Of a stretch of 64,000 nucleotides of DNA, positions 17,811 to 25,510 are shown piece after piece. Every line of letters begins with the position of its first letter. Within the stretch, counting starts at the first letter, position 1. This DNA comes from Eubacterium_G segne. GTDB lineage: Bacteria > Bacillota > Clostridia > Lachnospirales > Lachnospiraceae. The stretch spans positions 434,001 through 498,000 of the forward strand of contig NZ_JACOOZ010000001.1 of assembly GCF_014287775.1 (NCBI RefSeq), read 5' to 3'. The notes beneath the pieces were generated by a model. The model was not told where the DNA came from. It did no database searches and was given only the letters and a program-made list of their open reading frames with translations. The translations under genes and the position numbers were made by a program.

Positions 17811-19082
17811 CTATTTTGAGAGAATTGATGTATATGAAGCTGCATTATCTGTTTTAACCATGTTAATTGCGAATGCATCATATTCACCCGGATTTCCTAA
17901 ACGGTTAGTAATATTTGATTCTGTCTGTCCGTCACCACCAATATAATCTACCTTAAGGTTAAGAAGGTCATCATACTTTTCAAGTAATGGCTGGTATGTT
18001 GAGCTAAGGAAGTTGTCTGATGCATTGTAAATGTTAAGCCATACTTTCTTTTCTGCGCTCTTGCTTGAATCAAGCTTTTTTGAAACCTTGTCGTAAATCT
18101 TTGTTGAATCTGTAAAATCTTTGTAGTTGTCAGCTGTTACAGCAACGTTTAATGCGTAATATGATCTTTCTTCTTCGCTGTATCTGTAATCTTCATCCTT
18201 TGTAAGGCTGTTTCCTGCATCGTCAGGTGTTCCAATTCCTGTATCAATATCTACACCATCAAGTGCATTACGGAGAACTCTAAGTGTAAGGTATGCCTGA
18301 ACATCAGCATGCTGTGAAATTGTTCCGCCGTATCCTTCTGCTATAGCTGCTACTGCATCGCTGTTAGCATCATATCCAAATGTTGGAACCTTGTTGTCCT
18401 TAGCCCATGCATTAAACATTGACATTCCCATACCATCATTATTTGATACAACTACATCAATCTGTTTGCCAAATGAAGCTGTCCATGTTCCAATGGCATT
18501 TCCTGCTGTTGCTGCATCCCATGTTGCACCGGCTGAATTCTTCATTTCCTGTGATGCTAACTCTCTGACTGTATATGTCTTTCCATTAACTTCCAAAGTT
18601 GCATCCTGTACAGCTTTTGATTTGCCGTCTACGTTGGTTCCTGCCGGTGATGAATCAACACTTCCGTCTTTCTTTACAGCTGTTCCGAGAGCTGTACGAA
18701 CACCACATGTACGTGCGATTGAATCATTGTGTCCGATATCTCCGATGGCAAGAACATAACCGATTATTCCGTCTCCATTTCTATCGATTTTGTCGATGTT
18801 TGCCTTAATGTAATCTAATACCATCTGTCCCTGAAGTTCTGCACCCTGGTTAGCATCAAATCCTACATAATATGTATCTTTGTTGAAATTAAGTGCTGTT
18901 GTGTCAAGAGCGCCTGTGGAGCTGTTTGACGGTTGACGGTTAAACCAGCATAATGGCTTATCCTTATTTGCCACTGAACCGGTTGAAGTTCCTCCTGAAC
19001 TTCCTCCTGATGATCCGCAGCCTACCATTGACATTCCAAGGGCTGCTGCAACTAAAACTGTTAAAAACTTTGATCTTCTCAT
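17811..19082 (-). CDS. mglB: Circularly permuted galactose-binding lipoprotein MglB
   Basis: Substrate-binding lipoprotein of the mgl importer, 423 residues, lipobox Cys22 (MVGC) and a Gly/Ser linker. The domain order is permuted relative to E. coli MglB. The mature protein starts at the segment near E. coli residue 105 (PLCWFNRQPS, then YYVGFDANQGAELQGQMV). It runs through the calcium loop (Asp100, Asn102, Asp104), His118/Asp120/Arg124, Trp188, Asn215 and Asp238 to the usual C-terminal region. Then, after a Lys/Ser linker (about 331-346), comes the segment that is normally first: Tyr352, Asp356, Phe358 and Asn407. All correspond to known sugar contacts; only E. coli Asn256 is replaced (Gln257). 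The first strand occurs once only, so this is not a duplication. Confidence 0.9.
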   Translation of the reverse strand: MRRSKFLTVLVAAALGMSMVGCGSSGGSSGGTSTGSVANKDKPLCWFNRQPSNSSTGALDTTALNFNKDTYYVGFDANQGAELQGQMVLDYIKANIDKIDRNGDGIIGYVLAIGDIGHNDSIARTCGVRTALGTAVKKDGSVDSSPAGTNVDGKSKAVQDATLEVNGKTYTVRELASQEMKNSAGATWDAATAGNAIGTWTASFGKQIDVVVSNNDGMGMSMFNAWAKDNKVPTFGYDANSDAVAAIAEGYGGTISQHADVQAYLTLRVLRNALDGVDIDTGIGTPDDAGNSLTKDEDYRYSEEERSYYALNVAVTADNYKDFTDSTKIYDKVSKKLDSSKSAEKKVWLNIYNASDNFLSSTYQPLLEKYDDLLNLKVDYIGGDGQTESNITNRLGNPGEYDAFAINMVKTDNAASYTSILSK

Positions 19083-19143
19083 CTTAATATTCCTCCTATT
19101 TGTTAATATTGTTGTTTTTTTCCTGTCTTTATTGACTAACTTT

Positions 19144-19242
19144 ATTATAATTTCATTTCTTTTTAGAAAAAATAGAATATTTTTAGGTAAATTATCAAAA
19201 TTTTACTGTTTTTTAACAATTTTTATAGGTATTTTTACTAAA
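19144..19242 (-). promoter_or_regulatory. Upstream region of mglB with -10 element and GalR-type site
   Basis: TATAAT at 19149-19144 on the minus strand is the best -10; the -35 is poor, which would fit an activated promoter. A TTTACTAAA site (19234-19242), identical to the gal operators, lies about 85 bases upstream. Its use by the LacI-family repressor is inferred. Confidence 0.4.
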
Positions 19243-19262
19243 ATCGTTTTTATGTTAAAGGT

Positions 19263-19325
19263 AAAAAAATAGTATTCATGAAACTAAAGTTTAAAAAGTC
19301 TTTAATTTCCGAATACTATTTTTTA
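19263..19325 (-). terminator. Terminator of the aldo/keto reductase gene
   Basis: Perfect arms AAAAAATAGTATTC / GAATACTATTTTTT around an AT-rich loop with a smaller inner stem. It is close to the 3' end of the reductase gene. Confidence 0.75.
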
Positions 19326-19342
19326 GTTATTTATTATGCTAA

Positions 19343-20335
19343 TTACATTAAACTTATATTATCAATAGCTTCTCTTTCTTCCTTGGAAAATTCTGTATTA
19401 TTTATACATCCAATGTTATCAAGAATCTGTGACGGTCTTGAAGCTCCTATTAGCACGCTGGTAATATCACCATCTCTCAAAATCCATGATAATGCCATTT
19501 GCGCTAAAGTCTGTCCTCTTTTTGCTGCAATTCCTCTTAATGCCTTAACCCTGTTTATTTTTTCTTCAGTTATGGCATTTTCTTTAAGGAAACGTCCATC
19601 TGTACGGACACGACTGTCCTCAGGGATACCGTTAATATATCTGTCTGTTAATACTCCCTGCTCTAACGGACAGAATGTTATTACTCCTATTCCATTATAA
19701 GCAGCATAATCTTTTAATCCGTCATTTTCTATTGTTCTGTCAAAAATGGAATATCTTCTCTGATTTATTATAAAAGGTGTTCCATATTCGTTAAACAGCT
19801 TAACAGCTTCCATGGTCTGTTCTCTATTGTAATTTGAAATGCCTATGTACAAAGCTTTACCGCTTTTTACAATTCCGTCTAAGGCTCTCACTGTTTCCTC
19901 TAAAGGCGTATTAGGATCAGGTCTGTGATGATAAAAAATATCAACATAATCCAGTCCCATTCTTTTAAGACTTTGATCAAGACTTGCCACAAGATATTTT
20001 TTACTTCCCCCATCACCGTAAGGTCCCTGCCACATACCGTATCCTGCCTTAGTAGAAACAATTATTTCATCTCTGTATGCATCAAGCCCTCTCTTTAATA
20101 TTCTTCCAAAATTTTCTTCTGCCGCTCCTGCTACTGGTCCATAGTTATTAGCCAAATCAAAGTGAGTTATTCCATTGTCAAAGGCGGTATAGCACATTTC
20201 TGTCATGTTATCAAAATTTCCGTTAGAACCAAAGTTATGCCATAGTCCCAGAGAAACCTGTGGCAACATTAATCCACTGTTTCCGCACCTTGAATACTTC
20301 ATTTTTTCATATCTTTTTTTATCTGCAATGTACAT
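19343..20335 (-). CDS. Aldo/keto reductase, YghZ/glyceraldehyde 3-phosphate reductase type
   Basis: NADPH-dependent carbonyl reductase of 330 residues. The AKR catalytic tetrad is visible as Asp60 and Tyr65 (THFDLANNYG), Lys96 (VSTKAGYG) and His136/137 (IFYHHRPD). The insert GMWQGPYGDGGSKKYL and the C-terminal SVLIGASRPSQILDNI are typical of the YghZ/voltage-channel beta-like branch. The start at 20335 has AAAGG upstream. The gene stands alone between two terminators. The natural substrate cannot be told from sequence; methylglyoxal or L-glyceraldehyde 3-phosphate are known substrates of relatives. Confidence 0.86.
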   Translation of the reverse strand: MYIADKKRYEKMKYSRCGNSGLMLPQVSLGLWHNFGSNGNFDNMTEMCYTAFDNGITHFDLANNYGPVAGAAEENFGRILKRGLDAYRDEIIVSTKAGYGMWQGPYGDGGSKKYLVASLDQSLKRMGLDYVDIFYHHRPDPNTPLEETVRALDGIVKSGKALYIGISNYNREQTMEAVKLFNEYGTPFIINQRRYSIFDRTIENDGLKDYAAYNGIGVITFCPLEQGVLTDRYINGIPEDSRVRTDGRFLKENAITEEKINRVKALRGIAAKRGQTLAQMALSWILRDGDITSVLIGASRPSQILDNIGCINNTEFSKEEREAIDNISLM

Positions 20336-20483
20336 ATTTTCATCCTTTCCGTGTAAATATACACTCCTGTCACGTTTATTATTAATGGTATTTTGTCACT
20401 TATAAATATTTTTGTCAATTTAATATTTTTTGCTGTTATCAATTATATTTTTTCAATTACTCCTTATTATTTATATTGCAAAT

Positions 20484-20555
20484 AAAAGCCCGGAAACTGT
20501 TATTTACAATAGTATTTTCTAGTCTTTACTAGGTTTATAACAATTTCGGGCTTTT
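20484..20555 (-). terminator. Terminator after spoVT
   Basis: Long imperfect stem AAAAGCCCGAAATTGTTATAAAC / GTAAATAACAG-TTCCGGGCTTTT directly after the spoVT stop. Confidence 0.8.
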
Positions 20556-20563
20556 ATAATATT

Positions 20564-21112
20564 TTATGCTTCCATCTGGCGTCCGAGAAATTCAGCCGCC
20601 ACTCCTGCTAACTTCTGCTCCGTGACACTTACCTTCTGCTTTTCATCCTTTGAAAGAATGATTACGCTTCCTATTATGTCACCTTCACATATTATTGGAT
20701 AAATAATCTGATCCATCTCAGGTGCTTCCATACCTTCAACTATTGGTATAGCCTTTTCAACTCCATTTTCTGTGGTAAGATTTTCCCTTGCTTCTAAGAG
20801 ATTTTCTAATTCCTTACTAATTCCTCTGCCTATTAATTCCTTTTTGGTTCCTCCTGCTACGGCAATTACCTGATCTCTGTCAGTTATCACTATACGATAT
20901 CCTGACACCTGTGCAAGACTTTCCGCATATTGCTTGGCAAAACTGTCAATTTCACCTATTGGAGAATATTTTTTCAGAATTATTTCTCCTTCTCTATTAG
21001 TAAAAATCTCCATGGGATCACCTTCTCTAATTCTAAGAGTCCGTCGGATTTCCTTAGGAACTACAACTCTTCCCAAATCGTCTATTCTTCTGACTATACC
21101 TGTTGCTTTCAT
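20564..21112 (-). CDS. spoVT: Stage V sporulation protein T (AbrB-like regulator)
   Basis: Late forespore regulator that modifies sigma G-dependent transcription in Bacillus. The 182-residue length fits. Residues 1-50 are the AbrB swapped-hairpin DNA-binding domain (MKATGIVRRIDDLGRVVVPKEIRR in two parts), and residues 55-180 are the GAF-like C-terminal domain (YRIVITDRDQVIAVAGG, IIYPIICEGDIIGSVII). The start at 21112 is preceded by a GGAGG site. A sigma G-like promoter lies about 95-120 bases upstream. The gene is not next to the yabP block as it is in Bacillus. Confidence 0.9.
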   Translation of the reverse strand: MKATGIVRRIDDLGRVVVPKEIRRTLRIREGDPMEIFTNREGEIILKKYSPIGEIDSFAKQYAESLAQVSGYRIVITDRDQVIAVAGGTKKELIGRGISKELENLLEARENLTTENGVEKAIPIVEGMEAPEMDQIIYPIICEGDIIGSVIILSKDEKQKVSVTEQKLAGVAAEFLGRQMEA

Positions 21113-21205
21113 ATACCCACTTTTCCTCCATTATCAAATTTATAGTGATTTTGCTTTTTCTTATGTCTGGCAAAATCCCGTTTTGCTAAATAAAAGCTTT
21201 GGAGT

Positions 21206-21235
21206 TATTATGTGGAAAAATTAAGAAAATATTCT
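21206..21235 (-). promoter_or_regulatory. Possible sigma G promoter of spoVT
   Basis: AGAATA (21235-21230), 17-bp spacer, CATAATA (21212-21206) on the minus strand. Sigma G promoters of Bacillus have TGAATA and CATAMTA with similar spacing, so the -10 is a full match and the -35 has one mismatch. Confidence 0.5.
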
Positions 21236-21267
21236 TTTATTCTACATATACTACTGTTGAATTTATG

Positions 21268-21336
21268 TTATTCTGTATCCTTAATATGTATAAATTCTTT
21301 TAGCATTTCCATATTAATGCATGTTGCAATATGCAT
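21268..21336 (-). CDS. Possible 22-residue small protein
   Basis: ATG at 21336 follows AAGGAG at an ideal distance, 15 bases after the stop of the rubrerythrin fusion. The ORF codes for 22 residues (MHIATCINMEMLKEFIHIKD plus two) with a Cys and two His. It could be a real peptide gene co-transcribed with perR and the fusion, or a chance start. No homology is known to me. Confidence 0.35.
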   Translation of the reverse strand: MHIATCINMEMLKEFIHIKDTE

Positions 21337-21350
21337 AATCTCCTTCCACT

Positions 21351-22532
21351 TTAATAATTCTCTTCATGTACTTCAAAATAGCTCTGTGGATGATTACATA
21401 CCGGACATACCTCCGGTGCCTTTGTTCCTACCACAATATGTCCACAGTTACGGCATTCCCATACCTTAACTTCACTCTTTTCAAACACCTGTGCAGTTTC
21501 AATATTCTTAAGGAGGGCACGATATCTCTCTTCATGGTGCTTCTCAATCTCTCCTACAGCCCTGAATTTTGCTGCAAGCTCAGGGAATCCTTCTTCCTCA
21601 GCTGTTTTCGCAAATCCCTCATACATATCTGTCCATTCATAATTTTCGCCTTCTGCAGCTGCCGCCAGATTTTCCTTTGTATCACCGATTCCTGCTAATT
21701 CCTTGAACCACATCTTTGCATGTTCTTTCTCGTTATCTGCTGTTTTTAAAAATAAAGCTGACATCTGCTCGTAGCCTTCCTTTTTCGCTACAGAAGCAAA
21801 ATAGGTATACTTATTTCTTGCCTGTGATTCCCCTGCAAATGCCTCCTGTAAATTTTTCTCTGTCTGTGTTCCCGCATATTTGTTTGCTGCCATTTCTTTT
21901 ACCTCCGTTTTCTTTACTACTTTTTCAAAATCTGATGCCGGGTGCTTGCACAAAGGACATATAAAGTCATCCGGTAATTCTTCGCCTACATATTCGTATC
22001 CGCAAATTCTGCAACGCAATATTGTCTGACCATCCTCCGTCTTTCCAACTTTCTCTGGCTTAGGCTTAATATTATTCTGGTAATAATCATATGTTACTGA
22101 AGGAACATTACTTAAAACTTCCATATCAGTTATCTCACCCATAAACATTGTATGGGAACCTAAATCCTCTGTTTTATTAACTGTTACAGAAATGTATGCA
22201 TTTGTACCTTCTGTAACATAGTAAATACCGTTTGAACCTCTGGCACACTTTTCAAATGCTTCAAACTTATTAACATTCCTTCCTGATTGAAAGCCAAAAT
22301 GTTTGAACAATTCAAACTGTGCATTCTGACTCAGGACCGATACTGTGAATTTTCCGGTTCTTTGAATCATATCATGAGTGTAATTTGCTTTGTTAACGCA
22401 GATACTTAACTGGTTTGGTTCTGAAGCTGCCTGAATAGCAGTATTAATGATACAACCATTATCTTTTTCGTCTTCCTTAGCGGTCAGTACAAACAATCCA
22501 TAACTCAACTTATACATTGCTTTCCTATCCAT
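21351..22532 (-). CDS. Flavin reductase-rubredoxin-rubrerythrin fusion protein
   Basis: A 393-residue protein joining two oxygen-defence modules. Residues 1-155 are an FMN-binding flavin reductase-like domain, and 165-205 a rubredoxin (CRICGYEYVG and CPLCKHPA); together they match high-molecular-weight rubredoxin. Residues 214-350 are a rubrerythrin di-iron domain (EAFAGESQARNKY, NEKEHAKMW, GEIEKHHEERY), and 355-393 a second rubredoxin site (CRNCGHIV and CPVCNHPQ). The activity is probably NAD(P)H-driven reduction of hydrogen peroxide or NO. Met214 has GGAGG eight bases upstream, so a separate rubrerythrin of 180 residues may also be made. The gene overlaps perR by 8 bases. Confidence 0.9.
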   Translation of the reverse strand: MDRKAMYKLSYGLFVLTAKEDEKDNGCIINTAIQAASEPNQLSICVNKANYTHDMIQRTGKFTVSVLSQNAQFELFKHFGFQSGRNVNKFEAFEKCARGSNGIYYVTEGTNAYISVTVNKTEDLGSHTMFMGEITDMEVLSNVPSVTYDYYQNNIKPKPEKVGKTEDGQTILRCRICGYEYVGEELPDDFICPLCKHPASDFEKVVKKTEVKEMAANKYAGTQTEKNLQEAFAGESQARNKYTYFASVAKKEGYEQMSALFLKTADNEKEHAKMWFKELAGIGDTKENLAAAAEGENYEWTDMYEGFAKTAEEEGFPELAAKFRAVGEIEKHHEERYRALLKNIETAQVFEKSEVKVWECRNCGHIVVGTKAPEVCPVCNHPQSYFEVHEENY

Positions 22533-22932
22533 ATTTTTCCTCCTTTACCTTCTCCCTGCATTTTGAGCAAATACCTTTAAATGAAATATCATAATCCAAA
22601 AATTTAGTTCCATGAGTGTTATGAATTCTCTCCATCAAGTCCAATATTTCATCCATATCCACATCTGAAACCTCACCGCACTTTACGCATCTGACATGAT
22701 AGTGATTTTTCAACGTAAAATCGAACCGGTTCGGTCCATCCGGGACTTCAACCTTTCTTAAAGCACCTTCTTCTACCAATATATCAAGATTTCTATATAC
22801 AGTTCCTTTTCCAATTGTAGGATATGCTTCTTTAATAAAATCATACACTTCATTTGCTGTAACATGTCTTTTCATCTCGTATACAGCATTTCGTACCAGA
22901 TCTTTCTGTATGGTGTTCCTTCTGTTTGTCAT
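22525..22932 (-). CDS. perR: Fur-family peroxide regulator (PerR)
   Basis: A 135-residue metal-dependent repressor. The N-terminal winged helix (HVTANEVYDFIKEAYPTIGKGTVYRNL) is followed by a dimerisation domain with regulatory metal ligands (NHYHVRCVKCGE) and two CxxC pairs (CVKC and CSKC) for structural zinc. The first gene of a two-gene unit with the rubrerythrin fusion, it overlaps that gene by 8 bases. This context with a peroxide-reducing enzyme points to PerR and not to an iron-regulating Fur. A matching box lies just after its own promoter, which suggests self-control. Confidence 0.88.
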   Translation of the reverse strand: MTNRRNTIQKDLVRNAVYEMKRHVTANEVYDFIKEAYPTIGKGTVYRNLDILVEEGALRKVEVPDGPNRFDFTLKNHYHVRCVKCGEVSDVDMDEILDLMERIHNTHGTKFLDYDISFKGICSKCREKVKEEKYG

Positions 22933-22950
22933 TCGTCCTCCTTATTAGGA

Positions 22951-23007
22951 TTTATTCTTAATAAGGATTATATATCAGCATTTTAGAATTGTCAACAAGT
23001 TGTTGAC
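22951..23007 (-). promoter_or_regulatory. perR promoter with PerR-type box and an unassigned palindrome
   Basis: TTGACA (22995-22990), 17-bp spacer, TATAAT (22972-22967): a full consensus promoter. A PerR-like box CTTATTAAGAATAAA (22965-22951) follows the -10. A perfect palindrome GTCAACAAGTTGTTGAC (22991-23007) overlaps the -35 and looks like a binding site for a second, unidentified regulator. Confidence 0.75.
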
Positions 23008-23110
23008 GATTGCGTTTTTATGATTATGCAGGGACATGATATTCAGATAATTAATAAACGTAATAGTAATTTGTATATAGCTTTGTTATTTTAAAAAGAC
23101 ATATGTAAAC

Positions 23111-23160
23111 AACCAAGGCGGATTGTCACGAATATTTGTCCGCAACAATCCGCCTTGATT
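23111..23160 (-). terminator. Terminator of the flavodoxin/CMD-cupin/reductase unit
   Basis: Near-perfect 16-bp arms AATCAAGGCGGATTGT / ACAATCCGCCTTGGTT after the aldo/keto reductase stop. The stem is GC-richer than its surroundings. Confidence 0.78.
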
Positions 23161-23188
23161 AAATTCATTCCACCTATAAAACTACAAG

Positions 23189-24052
23189 CTACAACCTTCC
23201 ACCGTACACAGGGAAACCGCTGCTTGCTCCATAGCTTTCAATTTTTTTAAAATTCTCTAGAATCTCCATATCTTCCCTACTAATTTCAAAATCTACATCT
23301 CCATTAGTTTTCATATGCTCCGGATTTCCGGTTTTAGGAAGTGATATGGTTCCCAGCTGTAATGTATATCTGATACACAACTGTGCAACAGAAACGCCAT
23401 ACTTATCTGCCATGTGTTTGATTTCCGGCTGATTTAATATCTCGCCATGGGCAATTGGTGAATATGCCTCCACGGCAATATCCTTCTTCTTGCAGAACTC
23501 TATAAGTTCCTCCGGTGTATTGCTGATATGGCAAAGAATCTGGTTTACCATAGGTTTAATTTCTGCCACTTCCAAAAGACTTTCAATATCTTCAATCTGA
23601 AAATTTGATACGCCAATAGCCTTTAATTTTCCTGCCTTGTATGCATCTTCAAGAGCTCTCCAGGCTTCTCTGTTACCCTCTACATATCTGTTTTCAGACT
23701 GATTTACCTCTACCCACGGCTGTGGACTATGAATAATCATCATGTCAAGATAATCAAGTCCCATCTTCTCCAAAGTCTCATCAATACTTTTAGCAGCTGA
23801 CTCGTAAGTTTTGTGTTCTGCAGCAACCTTTGATACAACAAATAATTCTTCCCTTGGAATTTTGCAGTTTCTGACACCTTCACCAACTCCACGTTCATTT
23901 CCGTAAGCCTGTGCAGTATCGATATGTCTGTATCCCAAATCTACTGCTGCCTTTACTGCCTCTGCCACTTTGTCATCATCTATAAACCACGTTCCCAGTC
24001 CTAACTGTGGTATTTTTATGCCATTATTCAATGTAATTGTTTTGGTATACAT
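23189..24052 (-). CDS. Aldo/keto reductase, AKR5 (2,5-diketogluconate reductase) type
   Basis: NADPH-dependent aldehyde reductase of 287 residues. The catalytic tetrad is Asp45 and Tyr50 (YRHIDTAQAYGNE), Lys75 (VVSKV) and His108 (MMIIHSP). The signatures IGVSNFQIEDIE and ISLPKTGNPEHMKTN are in the usual places. Located after the CMD-cupin and flavodoxin genes on the same strand, with only about 70 bases between genes, it belongs to a stress-type redox unit, probably under the LysR regulator encoded upstream. The substrate is not known. Confidence 0.88.
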   Translation of the reverse strand: MYTKTITLNNGIKIPQLGLGTWFIDDDKVAEAVKAAVDLGYRHIDTAQAYGNERGVGEGVRNCKIPREELFVVSKVAAEHKTYESAAKSIDETLEKMGLDYLDMMIIHSPQPWVEVNQSENRYVEGNREAWRALEDAYKAGKLKAIGVSNFQIEDIESLLEVAEIKPMVNQILCHISNTPEELIEFCKKKDIAVEAYSPIAHGEILNQPEIKHMADKYGVSVAQLCIRYTLQLGTISLPKTGNPEHMKTNGDVDFEISREDMEILENFKKIESYGASSGFPVYGGRL

Positions 24053-24121
24053 TTATTTCCTCCTAACATAATATGTTGCGCCCACTCCCTCCGGTCAGCG
24101 GCAACTCGTCATATATTATTC

Positions 24122-24889
24122 CTATTTCAATTTTCCGTATTCTTCGTCTGACACAGCCTCGCACCATTCATTTGATGTTTCTTCTCCCGGAACTTCAACT
24201 GCTAAATGGCTAAACCAGCTGTCAGGTGCGGCTCCATGCCAATGCTTTACCTCCGGAGGAATATTTATACAATCTCCCGGTTTCATTTCAATGGCTTCTT
24301 TTCCTTCCTCCTGGTAGTATCCACGTCCGGCTACACACACAAGAATCTGTCCTCCACCATTCTTTCCATGATGAATATGCCAGTTGTTACGGCAACCCGG
24401 CTCAAATGTTACATTGAAAATTCCCACCTGATTGGTTGATACCGGTGCAAGATAACTCTTTCCTACAAAATACTTGGCAAAGGCATCATTTGGTGCCCCA
24501 ATTGGAAATACCATTTCTTTTGCGTGAGCTCTCATTGCCTCATCTTCGTAAGGCAAATCCCCTTCATTTACATTCCACACCTCTTTTGCAAGGTTAAAAA
24601 CTGCCCATCCCTTTGGCCAGCCTGCATAAAAAGCCACATGGGTAATAATTGCAGCAATTTCCTTCTGGGTAACTCCATGGGCCTTGGCATTTTCCAAATG
24701 GAATTTAAGAGATGAATCTGTAATTCCTGATGCCATAAGTGCCACAACTGTTATAATACTTCTTGTTTTTACGTCTATATCCTGATTGTTCCAATTTTCT
24801 CCAAAAAGAACATCATCATTAAAATGTGCAAATTCAGGAGCAAATTCTCCTAATGCATTTCTTCCTGCTGTCTGTGTTATTTTTGCCAT
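24122..24889 (-). CDS. Carboxymuconolactone decarboxylase-like domain fused to a cupin
   Basis: A 255-residue two-domain protein. Residues 1-115 form an AhpD/CMD-like helical domain (RSIITVVALMASGITDSSLKFHLENAKAHGV), but it lacks the CxxC of AhpD peroxidases. Residues 140-250 form a cupin (NNWHIHHGKNGGGQ with two metal-type His, GDCINIPPEVKHWHGAAPDSW with further His). Such fusions are common in Clostridia next to flavodoxins and aldo/keto reductases, as here. The true reaction is not established; a quinone- or aldehyde-related stress role is an inference. Confidence 0.85.
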   Translation of the reverse strand: MAKITQTAGRNALGEFAPEFAHFNDDVLFGENWNNQDIDVKTRSIITVVALMASGITDSSLKFHLENAKAHGVTQKEIAAIITHVAFYAGWPKGWAVFNLAKEVWNVNEGDLPYEDEAMRAHAKEMVFPIGAPNDAFAKYFVGKSYLAPVSTNQVGIFNVTFEPGCRNNWHIHHGKNGGGQILVCVAGRGYYQEEGKEAIEMKPGDCINIPPEVKHWHGAAPDSWFSHLAVEVPGEETSNEWCEAVSDEEYGKLK

Positions 24890-24919
24890 AACAATTTCCT
24901 CCTATAAATGTTTCCTCCT

Positions 24920-25390
24920 CTATATACTCTTTGCCCAATTTATTATTTCCTGTTTGGACATGCCATTTAAAACTTTACCTTCTGTAATTATTGCATCAGG
25001 TGCTGACGGCTGTAATTCTTTTACGGTGTTTCCGAATCCGCTTCCTCCTGATGTGGCAAATAAGATTATCTTTTTACCTGAAAAATCATATTTTTCTAAA
25101 AATGTATTAATAATTGTTGGTGCAACATACCACCAAACCGGAAATCCTATAAGAATTTCGTCATAATCCTGAGGATTTATTTCATCTCCTGCTATTTCAG
25201 GTCTGATTTTTTTGTCACTCATTTCTACACTGCTTCTTGATTTTTTATCCATCCAGTTAAGGTCTGACTTTGTATATGGTACCTTTGGTGTGATTTCATA
25301 TAAATCACTGTTATCTGCCTCTGATACTATTTCAGCTACTTTTTTTGTTACTCCACTTGCACTAAAATATGCTACTAACTTCTTTGCCAT
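24920..25390 (-). CDS. Flavodoxin
   Basis: FMN-binding electron carrier of 156 residues. The phosphate-binding loop lies at the N-terminus (LVAYFSASGVTKKVAE), with YDEILIGFPVWWYVAPTIINTFLE in the middle and the FMN-contact loop ATSGGSGFG near 115. I chose the ATG at 25390 because AGGAGG lies eight bases upstream; an upstream in-frame start at 25438 has no such site. It is the first gene of a unit with the CMD-cupin protein and aldo/keto reductase. It is related to the lipoprotein flavodoxin encoded at 26418-27062 (same SxxG/TxxG loop and WW motif). Confidence 0.9.
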   Translation of the reverse strand: MAKKLVAYFSASGVTKKVAEIVSEADNSDLYEITPKVPYTKSDLNWMDKKSRSSVEMSDKKIRPEIAGDEINPQDYDEILIGFPVWWYVAPTIINTFLEKYDFSGKKIILFATSGGSGFGNTVKELQPSAPDAIITEGKVLNGMSKQEIINWAKSI

Positions 25391-25459
25391 AACTAATACC
25401 TCCTCATGTTTTTGTATTACACAAAATGGATAAGACAAATTAATTTATCCTACCCATTT

Positions 25460-25489
25460 ATTATATACTTTATTTTGTCGTTATGTCTA
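25460..25489 (-). promoter_or_regulatory. Promoter of the flavodoxin unit
   Basis: TAGACA (25489-25484), 18-bp spacer, TATAAT (25465-25460) on the minus strand, between the LysR gene and the flavodoxin gene. A small stem GGATAA/TTATCC follows in the leader. LysR control is inferred from position. Confidence 0.5.
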
Positions 25490-25510
25490 ATACCCATATT
25501 GTATGTCTTT

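Noticed and set aside
17811..19082. MglB as a simple truncation or internal duplication
   Set aside because: All segments of the fold are present once, only in changed order, with ligand residues kept.
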